Assembly (NCBI RefSeq): GCF_900142605.1 | Contig: NZ_FRBL01000002.1 | Location: 1-64,000 of the forward strand | Reading direction: 5' to 3' | Source of the DNA: Chitinophaga jiangningensis | Lineage (GTDB): Bacteria; Bacteroidota; Bacteroidia; Chitinophagales; Chitinophagaceae | Length of the DNA stretch: 64,000 nt | Shown: in pieces, positions 37,008-45,287 of the stretch | Position numbering within the stretch: the first letter of the stretch is position 1 | How the letters are laid out: each line of letters begins with the position of its first letter | Notes under the pieces: generated by a model | What the model was told of the DNA's origin: nothing | The model's database searches: none | Seen by the model: only the letters and a program-made list of their open reading frames with translations | Program-made: the position numbers and the translations under genes

Positions 37008-38222
37008 TTATCTTCTGAGAGCTTCCGCTGTTTGCAACTGCAAAGCTTTCCACGCGGGTAGCAAGCAGGAAATTAGTGCTGTAAATATGACCATACATGA
37101 GATGGTTATTAACTTTTCCCATGGAAAGGACGGATAGATAATAGTTTCAAAGCCGAAGCTGGCCATCATGTCTTTTCCCATCCCTGACAGGTCCAGGCCA
37201 TTCCTGTGATAATAGCTGGTAATCCAATAAGCAGATAGTAGTCCAAGAGGTGCTCCTGCGATAGTAAGCAGGAGCGTTTCTATCCATACCAGTAGAAAAA
37301 TTCTTTCCCTGGAGGTACCCAGTGCCACCATCATTCCTATTTCCCTTGTCCGCTCCAGCACTGACATCAGCATCGTATTTAGTATACCAAATGCCAGTGC
37401 TATTAATATGATAACTAAAATAATATAAGAGTATTCATCCACAGTTTTAACCATGAGCTCTGTTTCAGGTGAAATATCCTTCCAGGATTCGACAAGCAAT
37501 GATGGGAAACGTTTATTCAGTCGAATTTGTAGATGGTCCAGGTCTTTATCATCTTTCAGTAAGATCGCAATTTCCTGAAAGGAGCCGGATGTAAGCAGCA
37601 GGTTATTGAGTGTACTTGCCATCACATATACGTTCAGTTCATCCAATGGTGCATTGCCGGATTGAAAAATACCTGCAATCCGGAATGCAGCGGAAACGAG
37701 ATTGTCAGCTGTATCAGCAAAAGTTAATACTACCTTGGCATTCAGCTTCAGTTTCATCTTATCGGCCAGTTTCTTACCTACCATGATTTCGTTAACTTTA
37801 TCGGCATGAAAACCATCACCAGCGATAATCTTTCTCCTTAATTGTGAAAATTCATATTCAAGTGGCGGCAGCACGCCGTATATCTGTACGCCAGCACTTC
37901 CCCTTGGGGTAAGGAGCATACCACCAACCAGAGTTCTGGGAACAGCTAGTTTCACTTCAGGCATTGTACGTATTTCCGCCAGCACGCGTGCTGCATTTGG
38001 CACTATATAAACAGGGCGATTGTCTTTTCTAAATGCTGGATGATGGATTTGTAAATGCCCTACTTCTGCATCAATAACAGTTCTTACCCTACTGGTCATC
38101 ATACCTTTATAGAGGGCGAGCACAGAAGTGCCTGCTAACAGGCCAATCGTAACTGAAAGCATAATTACTATACTTCTCGTTTTGTTACGCCAGATATTAC
38201 GCCATGCCATCAGCAGTATCAT
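37008..38222 (-). CDS. FtsX-type ABC permease 2
   Basis: The 404-residue protein has an N-terminal membrane helix (NIWRNKTRSIVIMLSVTIGL), a large periplasmic domain and three C-terminal helices (IILVIILIALAFGILNTMLM; ETLLLTIAGAPLGLLSAY; VIFTALISCLLPAWKALQ), the layout of MacB/LolC/LolE permeases. It lies 10 bp after its paralogue at 38233-39450 and 11 bp before the ATPase, so the two permeases probably form a heterodimer. Confidence 0.92.
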   Translation of the reverse strand: MILLMAWRNIWRNKTRSIVIMLSVTIGLLAGTSVLALYKGMMTSRVRTVIDAEVGHLQIHHPAFRKDNRPVYIVPNAARVLAEIRTMPEVKLAVPRTLVGGMLLTPRGSAGVQIYGVLPPLEYEFSQLRRKIIAGDGFHADKVNEIMVGKKLADKMKLKLNAKVVLTFADTADNLVSAAFRIAGIFQSGNAPLDELNVYVMASTLNNLLLTSGSFQEIAILLKDDKDLDHLQIRLNKRFPSLLVESWKDISPETELMVKTVDEYSYIILVIILIALAFGILNTMLMSVLERTREIGMMVALGTSRERIFLLVWIETLLLTIAGAPLGLLSAYWITSYYHRNGLDLSGMGKDMMASFGFETIIYPSFPWEKLITISCMVIFTALISCLLPAWKALQLQTAEALRR

Positions 38223-38232
38223 AACAATAGTT

Positions 38233-39450
38233 TTACTTTTTCATTGCCGTCAACGGTTTAAGCTGCAGGATTTTTACGATGGGATATAGCGATAATGCTA
38301 TACCAATCATCAAAACCGTAAGTGCCTGTGAAATAAAGATTGTACTGTCGGTTGAGGTGGGAAATATAGCTTCAAAACCAAATCGCTCATAAGCTTTTGC
38401 CGTGTCACCTCCCATCCGGATCGGATAATAATGGAGATAAAAAATCAGTGGAACGCCTGCCACCATACCTGCCAGACAGCCGGTTAAAACTGTCAATACT
38501 GACTCAATTATAAACAGGAGGATCAATTTACTTTTCTTCATACCAATTGCAACCAACATACCTATTTCAAATTTTCGTTCCAGCATCATCATCAGTAAAG
38601 TACTGAAGATCCCAAAGCATATCAGCAGATAAAGCACCGCCTGGACAATTTTCATATTATTGGAGTCAGTTGCAATATGTTGTTTGATGTCGGGCATTAG
38701 TTCTTCCCATGTCAGCACCTCGTAATCCACTCCCACCACCCGTTTTACAGCAACTGCAGTGGTAGGTAACAATTTATCGGTATGGACAGAAAGGATATAT
38801 GCTGTGATCTGCTTTTCTGCACTAAAATACTCCTGGGCGGCTGGAAGAGGCATGAATAAGATGCCATTATTCAATTGCGGGGAACCGAATTTCACGATCC
38901 CTTTTATGACAAATTTCCCTGCAGCGGTAGCACCATGATACCCCTGACCGATCAGCATTACTGTATCGTACACACGAAGTTTCAGGCTATTTGCTAAACC
39001 TTCGGCCATCAATACCGCATTGTCCGACCCCTTTAAATACTTTCCGGCGACCAGTTTGGTTTTAAGTTGTGTAATGTTGTTTTCCAATTCGGGATTTATA
39101 CCTGCAACCAGGCATCCCTTTGTTAATTCAGCTGACGCAGCGAGTGAAAAAGCCTCCAAGCGAGGTGTAACAGCATTTACATTCCGGGTATTGGCAATCA
39201 AAGATGCAGTTGTGTTGTCCTGGGAAAAACTGTTATCCAATATTTGTTCATCCTGGTACCCCATTTTATGTACCTGTATATAGCCTGAATGGAAGCTCAC
39301 CACATTTTTTACAAGATTTTCAAAAACACCCAGCTTCAAGGCTTCCGCTACCATGGACAATATAACTGCAAAAAAAATGGCGGCGACTGTTACCAGGGTA
39401 CGTGTAGGATTACGCCAAAGGTTTTTCCATGCTAGCTTTACTATCCACAT
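38233..39450 (-). CDS. FtsX-type ABC permease 1
   Basis: The 405-residue paralogue of the downstream permease opens LAWKNLWRNPTRTLVTVAAI and has a periplasmic core and three C-terminal membrane helices (AVLYLLICFGIFSTLLMMML, SVLTVLTGCLAGMVAG, QALTVLMIGIALSLYPI). LolC/LolE-like heterodimers use such pairs with one ATPase to move lipoproteins. This gene starts 3 bp after the LolA-like stop. Confidence 0.92.
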   Translation of the reverse strand: MWIVKLAWKNLWRNPTRTLVTVAAIFFAVILSMVAEALKLGVFENLVKNVVSFHSGYIQVHKMGYQDEQILDNSFSQDNTTASLIANTRNVNAVTPRLEAFSLAASAELTKGCLVAGINPELENNITQLKTKLVAGKYLKGSDNAVLMAEGLANSLKLRVYDTVMLIGQGYHGATAAGKFVIKGIVKFGSPQLNNGILFMPLPAAQEYFSAEKQITAYILSVHTDKLLPTTAVAVKRVVGVDYEVLTWEELMPDIKQHIATDSNNMKIVQAVLYLLICFGIFSTLLMMMLERKFEIGMLVAIGMKKSKLILLFIIESVLTVLTGCLAGMVAGVPLIFYLHYYPIRMGGDTAKAYERFGFEAIFPTSTDSTIFISQALTVLMIGIALSLYPIVKILQLKPLTAMKK

Positions 39451-39453
39451 ACA

Positions 39454-40197
39454 CTATTGGTTTATCGACTTCATACTCTCGGTAGTGAAAAAGCCATCAT
39501 CAATTTGTCGGTTGTAGATGACTGTTTTGTAGATCATTACCGTTTTTTGGTTTGGTTTGCCGGCAGGTATCATTTCAAAACGGGTAGGTATTAGTCGTCC
39601 GTCCATTATCCTAACATCAGACGCTACCATAGTATTGACCAGCAGCCCATCTTCATCATAAAAGCGTGAGTAAAGCTCCAGGTAATCCTGCTTATCTATG
39701 CAAACTGTTAGTTTACCCCAAACCACCGGGGCATCTTTTTTGGGCAACATTTCAATGACATAACAACTCCGGCCATCAATGGTAGTATCCTGCAGGAAAC
39801 TGTGATTATAGTCATTGATAATGGATGATTCCCTGACCAAATCATCATTTGTAAAATCGGTCCCCATCCAGGACTGGGACATCATTGATGGCGGCAATTT
39901 TATCAACTTTTCCAGGGAGGGGGTCCAGTTCCAGACCTCCAGCTTACGTTTGAGGAAAACGATACCTTTATCCTTCACCGGAAGTTTTATTAATATCATG
40001 GCTAAGTCCGAACCCTTCATCCAGGTTTTTATACTCATCTCGCGGGACCATGCCGGCCTCACCGTCTGAATCACGATTTCTGCCAAAGAGGTTTTCCCGC
40101 GCATTTTTGAGTCAGCAGCCATTACTATATCCCTGGCAGATTGCCCATACAAGCTGGTAGCTGAAAGTAATGCCGTAAACAAAACATAACCTTTCAA
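39454..40197 (-). CDS. LolA-like outer-membrane lipoprotein-sorting protein
   Basis: The 247-residue protein has a signal peptide (VLFTALLSATSLYGQ, residues 1-19). The LolA-like pattern is clear (DIVMAADSKMRGKTSLAEIV, KLPPSMMSQSWMGTDFTND). This fold is a hydrophobic periplasmic carrier. Such proteins are usually linked to RND or MMPL exporters, but here it opens an operon with two FtsX permeases and an ATPase, which suggests a complete periplasmic lipid or lipoprotein shuttle. It lacks a lipobox, so it is probably a soluble carrier. Confidence 0.88.
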   Translation of the reverse strand: MKGYVLFTALLSATSLYGQSARDIVMAADSKMRGKTSLAEIVIQTVRPAWSREMSIKTWMKGSDLAMILIKLPVKDKGIVFLKRKLEVWNWTPSLEKLIKLPPSMMSQSWMGTDFTNDDLVRESSIINDYNHSFLQDTTIDGRSCYVIEMLPKKDAPVVWGKLTVCIDKQDYLELYSRFYDEDGLLVNTMVASDVRIMDGRLIPTRFEMIPAGKPNQKTVMIYKTVIYNRQIDDGFFTTESMKSINQ

Positions 40198-40442
40198 TGT
40201 AGATTGACTTTATATGTAAATTAGGCATATTTAAGCAGGGAGATAATGATCCTGATCAATAGAGAGGCAAATTTGGGAATAATAGGTATGACGTTGGTCA
40301 GTGCTTTTATTAAGTTGGGTCCTGGATATTTGATGCCTGGGGTATTAAACATAAGGAAGCACAAGCTGACATAATCACTTAAACAAAAAAGCGCACCTGG
40401 ATGCGCTTTCTAAAAAGTTCGGTAAACTTTCACAGTTGCCGT
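40198..40442. other. Intergenic region upstream of the ABC cassette
   Basis: This AT-rich 245-bp gap separates the ABC cassette from the restriction operon, both on the minus strand. It should hold the cassette promoter, but no clear -7 element is seen on the minus strand. A terminator-like hairpin at 40388-40409 probably ends the restriction operon. No gene is recognised. Confidence 0.45.
40388..40409 (-). terminator. Terminator of the hsd operon
   Basis: AAAGCGCA, loop CCTGGA, TGCGCTTT forms a perfect 8-bp stem 34 bp after the last gene's stop on the minus strand. The T run of the minus transcript is supplied by the A tract at 40381-40390. Confidence 0.75.
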
Positions 40443-41291
40443 TTAAATCTCAAGAAACTTCAGTTCCACACCGTCTTCATTTTTCCATTCCACCCTACCA
40501 TTTGCGTTTCTTCCCAATGTTGCTGCAGCCGCTCTGGAAGGTGAATTAAATATATAATCTTTAGTGAGCCTGTAAAAAGTTCCTTGTATCTCAAGAATAC
40601 CTTCATTTAGCATTTGTTCTCTTTCAAGTTTTATACCCTTTGGGAAGGCATTTTGTTCCTGGATTATAAACAAGGAGTCCTTATAAACTATAAAACCTTC
40701 TGTAGATGGGCTACCTGTACTAAATGCTCCTGCTCCACTCTTACAATAAAAAACCTGTTGGCGGATCTCACCATGATCTATCGTCTCTTCTAAAAGTTCA
40801 AATAGCTTATGTCCCAGGGAGGATGTCAATACTTTAACATTAGATAAAAACTCCTCTAGTTCCGCCTGTTCAGCTTCAGATAATCCGGGCTTCGTCGGAA
40901 TATTTTGATCAATGGTGTAGCGACCAGCTTTTACAGCCAGCTCGTATAGCCGGTTCTCCAGGTACTTGACACTGGCTTTATTCAGGTACCGATCTTTACT
41001 AGCAAAAAAAATGACTTCTGTCCAAGAGTCTCGATTGGCAATATGTTGTGCTAGCCGATCTTTAACCACTTCCGCTTCACCGATATATGCTTCATCTTCA
41101 TTATTTTCCCCTTTTCCAATGAGAATATATACCCCTGGCTTCTGAAACTCGGGACGATTGCTATATTCTTTAATTTTGATACGAGGAACCTTTACTCCAA
41201 TTCCTGTCCAATTACTCAGTTCAGCGGTGGTAAGACCATTTGCGGTTCCATCTAGTAAAAATAGGCGGATAGTTTTACCGAAAGTGTTCAT
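40443..41291 (-). CDS. GIY-YIG nuclease-like protein with DUF4357 domain
   Basis: From the ATG at 41291 the protein has 282 residues. An N-terminal segment KPGVYILIGKGENNEDEAYIG carries the two short GIY-YIG motifs (GVYI, YIG), followed by the conserved Arg in VKDRLAQH. The C-terminus ends with a DUF4357-like stretch (SRAAAATLGRNANGRVEWKN). These proteins are common beside type I restriction genes, but their job is not known. It follows hsdM by 41 bp, so it is probably in the same operon. DNA processing or repair is an inference. Confidence 0.8.
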   Translation of the reverse strand: MNTFGKTIRLFLLDGTANGLTTAELSNWTGIGVKVPRIKIKEYSNRPEFQKPGVYILIGKGENNEDEAYIGEAEVVKDRLAQHIANRDSWTEVIFFASKDRYLNKASVKYLENRLYELAVKAGRYTIDQNIPTKPGLSEAEQAELEEFLSNVKVLTSSLGHKLFELLEETIDHGEIRQQVFYCKSGAGAFSTGSPSTEGFIVYKDSLFIIQEQNAFPKGIKLEREQMLNEGILEIQGTFYRLTKDYIFNSPSRAAAATLGRNANGRVEWKNEDGVELKFLEI

Positions 41292-41332
41292 AATAATATT
41301 TCTTTTTAGCAATCAGACTTCGCTCTTGAAAA

Positions 41333-42943
41333 TCAAATTGGATCTAATCCCAACTCCCTCAAGAATTCATTATGCTTGTCTGTATTAGTCTTTATGCTTT
41401 CGTTTATTGAAGCCAGTTTTTTATTCACTTCCTTCAAGTCAATCTGTACTTCCTCTACGGCCGTGCTTACATATCTCGATATATTCAGATTATAACCATT
41501 CTTTTCAATTTCATCCATCGATACGCGTCTTGCATATCGATCAACATGCTCTGGCCGGAACTGGTACGTTTCCACAATCTTTTGGATGTGTTCTTCTTCC
41601 AGGGTATTTTGCTTTTTACCCGGTTTGTAATGTTCACTTGCATTAATGAATAATACATCATCATTCTTTTTGCATTTTTTAAGAATTAAAATGCAAACCG
41701 GAATACCGGTGGAATAAAACATATTATAAGGCAATCCGATTACTGTATCAATGTGGTTGTCTTTTAAGAGTTTAGTACGAATTCTTTCTTCAGCACCACC
41801 GCGGAACAGCACTCCATGAGGCAATATAATAGCCATGGTCCCTTCCTTAGACAAATAATGGAAACCGTGCAGCAAAAAAGCAAAATCAGCAGCTGATTTA
41901 GGCGCTAACCCGTAATTTTTGAAACGGAAATCTTCACCCAGTGCTTCGGTGGGTTCCCAGCGTAAACTAAATGGCGGATTGGCAACTATTGCATCAAATT
42001 CCATTTTCTTACTTGGATTCATTTCATTGAGCAAAGGCCAATGATTTTCTAATGTATCACCATGGTAGATTTCAAATTCACCATCTTTCATACCATGCAG
42101 CAGCATATTCATCCGCGCAAGGTTATAAGTAGTAATGTTTTTTTCCTGTCCGTAAATCTTGCCGATCGATCCGCCACTGTCCTTCATTCGCTTCCTTACG
42201 TTAAGTAACAATGAGCCGGAACCACATGCAAAGTCAAGGACTTTATGTAGCTTCCCTTTCTTCCCTGTCTTGGGTTCCTGGCTATCCAAGGTTACGATTT
42301 CAGAAAGTACAGTTGAAATTTGTTGTGGCGTGTAAAACTCTCCTGCCTTTTTGCCTGACCCTGCCGCAAACTCGCCGATAAGATATTCATAAGCGTCCCC
42401 AAGTGTATCTGTATCCGTAGTAAAATTGGCTATCCCTTCAGCAATTTTCTGAATAACAGTACACAACCTCTTATTTCGTTCTGTATTGGTTTTACCGAGC
42501 TTTTCCGAATTCAGGTTAATTTCGGAGAACAAGCCCTGAAAGGCACTTTCAAAGGACTCGTTTTCGATATAACGAAAACCCTCATCCAATGTTTTGAGCA
42601 ACCCCTCATCCTGCTTACGAGCCATTTCACTAATATTACTCCAAAGGTGCTCTGGCTTAATAACATAATGGACTTTTCGGCGCATCTGCTTCTCGAATTC
42701 CGGAACTTCTGATTTATTAGCAGTATACCACACCGATAAAGGTATTTGGCTTTCATCTTTTGCCAATACAGGGTAGTCTTTGCCTAATTCTTTCTTTGCA
42801 GCTTCCTCATAATTGAAGGATAAATATCTTAGGAATAAAAACGATAGCATATAATCGCGAAAATCATCTGCATTCATCGCTCCACGTAATTTATCTGCTA
42901 TGCCCCAAAGGGTTTTACCCAATTGCTGTTGTTGCTCTGTCAT
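41333..42943 (-). CDS. hsdM: Type I restriction-modification system methyltransferase subunit
   Basis: The 536-residue adenine-N6 methyltransferase begins with the HsdM N-terminal helical domain (LWGIADKLRGAMNADDFRDY). The AdoMet site is VLDFACGSGSLL and the catalytic NPPF motif lies at residues 322-325 (VANPPFSLRW). Together with HsdS it methylates the target adenine. It overlaps the AAA gene by 4 bp and is thus translationally coupled. Size and motifs are complete. Confidence 0.97.
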   Translation of the reverse strand: MTEQQQQLGKTLWGIADKLRGAMNADDFRDYMLSFLFLRYLSFNYEEAAKKELGKDYPVLAKDESQIPLSVWYTANKSEVPEFEKQMRRKVHYVIKPEHLWSNISEMARKQDEGLLKTLDEGFRYIENESFESAFQGLFSEINLNSEKLGKTNTERNKRLCTVIQKIAEGIANFTTDTDTLGDAYEYLIGEFAAGSGKKAGEFYTPQQISTVLSEIVTLDSQEPKTGKKGKLHKVLDFACGSGSLLLNVRKRMKDSGGSIGKIYGQEKNITTYNLARMNMLLHGMKDGEFEIYHGDTLENHWPLLNEMNPSKKMEFDAIVANPPFSLRWEPTEALGEDFRFKNYGLAPKSAADFAFLLHGFHYLSKEGTMAIILPHGVLFRGGAEERIRTKLLKDNHIDTVIGLPYNMFYSTGIPVCILILKKCKKNDDVLFINASEHYKPGKKQNTLEEEHIQKIVETYQFRPEHVDRYARRVSMDEIEKNGYNLNISRYVSTAVEEVQIDLKEVNKKLASINESIKTNTDKHNEFLRELGLDPI

Positions 42944-44094
42944 TCTGTTACATTTTGAATCTCATCCTTAAATATTTCTGGAAAATAGAATTCATATTTA
43001 GTGAGAAATCCGTCTAAAATACGTTTGAAAAGTTCTTTAGTATCATCCCCCATCTCTACAGGGTCGAAAATTGAATATTTACCATGGCTAAATAACTGCA
43101 GTGCTCTATCAAATAGCACCTCATCTTCTACACTCAAACTTCCAATGCATTTATCAATTTTGTCATATCCAAAAAAACTGGCAGTTTTTTCTAATATGCT
43201 TCTCAAAGAATTAAAGTGATAAGTATAAATTTTATTTGATTCAGTTACTTGCTTTAGCTCGCTTAATATTGCAATATGGTGGAAATATGGTGTATCACTT
43301 GTATCCTGCAGAGCGTATCCTGTAGATTGCTTACCATGCAGAAAATAACGCTTATGCTTGATTTTCCTACCAATCTGATTACACATGACATTAAAGAACA
43401 GACTATGGTGTGTTGAAATCACTGCCTTTATTTCACTATCTTCCTTTGTCAACAAACTGGACAAATCACAAGCAACAGAAATCACATTATTTTCATCAAG
43501 AGATGAGATAGGATCATCAATGTAAATATACTTCACCCATTCGTAGGCAGGGTCTTTATCGATGGCTAACTGACAGATCGCAAGAAAGAAACACCAGATA
43601 AACAGATTTTCCTCTCCTCTTGAAATTTTAATATTTTCAATATTTTCAAACTTTTCCTCATCCGCGTCAACCATAACCCTCCGTGAAAAAGTAACTGTGG
43701 ATGACTTATAATCAATATCAAACTTCAAATCTACATAGTTATGAAAAAAGGCTTCAATCTTCACATCTAAATCCAGCTCATGCAATCCGTTGAAAAATGC
43801 AGAATCCGCATTCAGCTTAAGAAATCTATTGGTATCATTTTCTAAATCATTATTCCATGAAAATAAATCTTCGGTAAATGCATTAAAATATAAGGTATCC
43901 CTTGATGTTGTTTTGCCTTCACTGTCAAATTCTTTACCCGCCTGCCTGTACTCCATTGAAAGGCGGGTTTTGCCTGTACCATTATGTGCGAATAATAGGA
44001 TGAGGTCTTTGGTGTTTTTGCTTTTCTCATCAAATGTCTTTCGCAAATGCTGAGCCACCTCGGTAAGATTTTCGAATTTTGACAGTGTATTCAT
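42940..44094 (-). CDS. PrrC/RloC-like AAA protein, candidate anticodon nuclease
   Basis: The 384-residue protein has an ABC-type ATPase in the AAA_13 style. Walker A is AHNGTGKT with Lys42, the signature-like ISRGEEN precedes IWCFFLAICQL, Walker B is IYIDDPISSLDENN with Asp193/194, and the switch is STHHS. After the ATPase lie R298-x3-E302 (LRSILEKTASFFGY) and H337 (FSHGKYSIFDP), which match in order and spacing the Arg-Glu-His nuclease set of PrrC (R320, E324, H356). The length (PrrC is 396) and the position inside an hsd operon agree. There is no zinc-hook coiled coil as in RloC. Some related AAA proteins keep the motif without proven nuclease, so activity is inferred. Confidence 0.68.
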   Translation of the reverse strand: MNTLSKFENLTEVAQHLRKTFDEKSKNTKDLILLFAHNGTGKTRLSMEYRQAGKEFDSEGKTTSRDTLYFNAFTEDLFSWNNDLENDTNRFLKLNADSAFFNGLHELDLDVKIEAFFHNYVDLKFDIDYKSSTVTFSRRVMVDADEEKFENIENIKISRGEENLFIWCFFLAICQLAIDKDPAYEWVKYIYIDDPISSLDENNVISVACDLSSLLTKEDSEIKAVISTHHSLFFNVMCNQIGRKIKHKRYFLHGKQSTGYALQDTSDTPYFHHIAILSELKQVTESNKIYTYHFNSLRSILEKTASFFGYDKIDKCIGSLSVEDEVLFDRALQLFSHGKYSIFDPVEMGDDTKELFKRILDGFLTKYEFYFPEIFKDEIQNVTE

Positions 44095-44096
44095 TG

Positions 44097-45287
44097 CTAG
44101 TCATTCATTTTGGGAAACAAGCCTTGCATTAAGCCTTTTTTATGTTGTATCAGTTGTTCTATTTTTTCTGTTTGTGCCGTGATTAATTCGTCCAAAAATA
44201 AAAGGCAGGAGGCAATTTTTTCTTGCTCCCCCTTGCCTGGCAAAAAAATCGGCATATCTGTGATCATAGCTCTTCGAACCGAGTCAACAGAATTCTTTGC
44301 ATTCATCCTCATCACTCTTTCATAGAAATGCTGTGAGAAATACATGAAAACAAATTGACCACATACTTCCTCAGGAAAGTCATAAATGCAATAAACACGC
44401 TGATGAAAACCAAACTTACCATTGATATAGTGAAAGTTCTTTCCAACACCTACTCCGTCACCTGTCGTTAATATAGCCTCCCCTTCAAATGAATAAGAAT
44501 TAATACGTTCAACAGTTTGCGAGCGAACGAAAAATGGATATAATCCATTATCTACTTTGTCTTGTGTATTCTTATTTCCTGTAGTAACTTTTGCTATTTG
44601 TTCAATTGTTTTTCTCTGCCACTCCTGGGCCTTAACAAACTCTGGAAACCGATATCTCGGAACCTTCTCCCCCTCTCGCGGAAAAAGATTTTGCATCAGG
44701 CTTTTCTTATGCTCTTTCAGTAGGTCGAGTTTTTGGTTGTGGGCAGCAATCACCTCGTCCAAGGAGGAAAGGCAGGAAGCGATTTTTTGTTGCTCTTTCA
44801 GTCCTGGAATTGGAACAGGTACTGATTTTACGATCTCACCCGAAAGGTTCCCTTGCCCCCCCTGAATAAATTTAGTAACAATCCATTCCTTCCTGTACGA
44901 CCATAAATAATGTGTAAACACATTACTATAATCAACCTTTGCTTGTAAACACAAAATTGCTTGGTTTATAGCTCCGTTGATTTTTGAAATTGCTGAGTCA
45001 CCACTGTTTGCCCCATATAATGCAATTAGTAAGTCTCCTTTATTCACCATTTTAGCTGAAGAAGACACGAGCCCTTTTTCTGTCAAAAACAATTCAGTTT
45101 GATCTCTATTTATCTCTGCGGAACGGATAAAAGGTATTAGGCCGCCATAATAATCTTTTTCACTAGTACTTGGAGTACCGCCACTAAACGAAATAAATCC
45201 CTCTCCTATGAGTTTAACAATCCACTCTCCATCCCCCTCAAACTCTGGAAATCGCAATTCCGGTATATTTTTTTTATCGTTATTCAT
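44097..45287 (-). CDS. hsdS: Type I restriction-modification specificity subunit
   Basis: The 396-residue protein has two target-recognition halves, each ending in a similar conserved helix region (EQQKIASCLSSLDEVIAA near residue 170 and EQEKIASCLLFLDELITA near residue 360, each followed by KKSLMQNLFP or KKGLMQGLFP). This repeat is diagnostic of HsdS. The recognition sequence cannot be read. It overlaps hsdR by 8 bp and starts the coupling to the AAA gene, 2 bp downstream. Confidence 0.97.
   Translation of the reverse strand: MNNDKKNIPELRFPEFEGDGEWIVKLIGEGFISFSGGTPSTSEKDYYGGLIPFIRSAEINRDQTELFLTEKGLVSSSAKMVNKGDLLIALYGANSGDSAISKINGAINQAILCLQAKVDYSNVFTHYLWSYRKEWIVTKFIQGGQGNLSGEIVKSVPVPIPGLKEQQKIASCLSSLDEVIAAHNQKLDLLKEHKKSLMQNLFPREGEKVPRYRFPEFVKAQEWQRKTIEQIAKVTTGNKNTQDKVDNGLYPFFVRSQTVERINSYSFEGEAILTTGDGVGVGKNFHYINGKFGFHQRVYCIYDFPEEVCGQFVFMYFSQHFYERVMRMNAKNSVDSVRRAMITDMPIFLPGKGEQEKIASCLLFLDELITAQTEKIEQLIQHKKGLMQGLFPKMND

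Noticed and set aside
36277..37122. Longer start of the ABC ATPase at 37122
   Set aside because: It would overlap the upstream permease by 115 bp and add leader residues absent in the family. The Met at 36996 fits.
42940..44094. RecF or Rad50-type repair ATPase as the AAA gene
   Set aside because: There is no long coiled coil or zinc hook, and the hsd position and Arg-Glu-His set fit a PrrC-like reading better. The alternative is not excluded.
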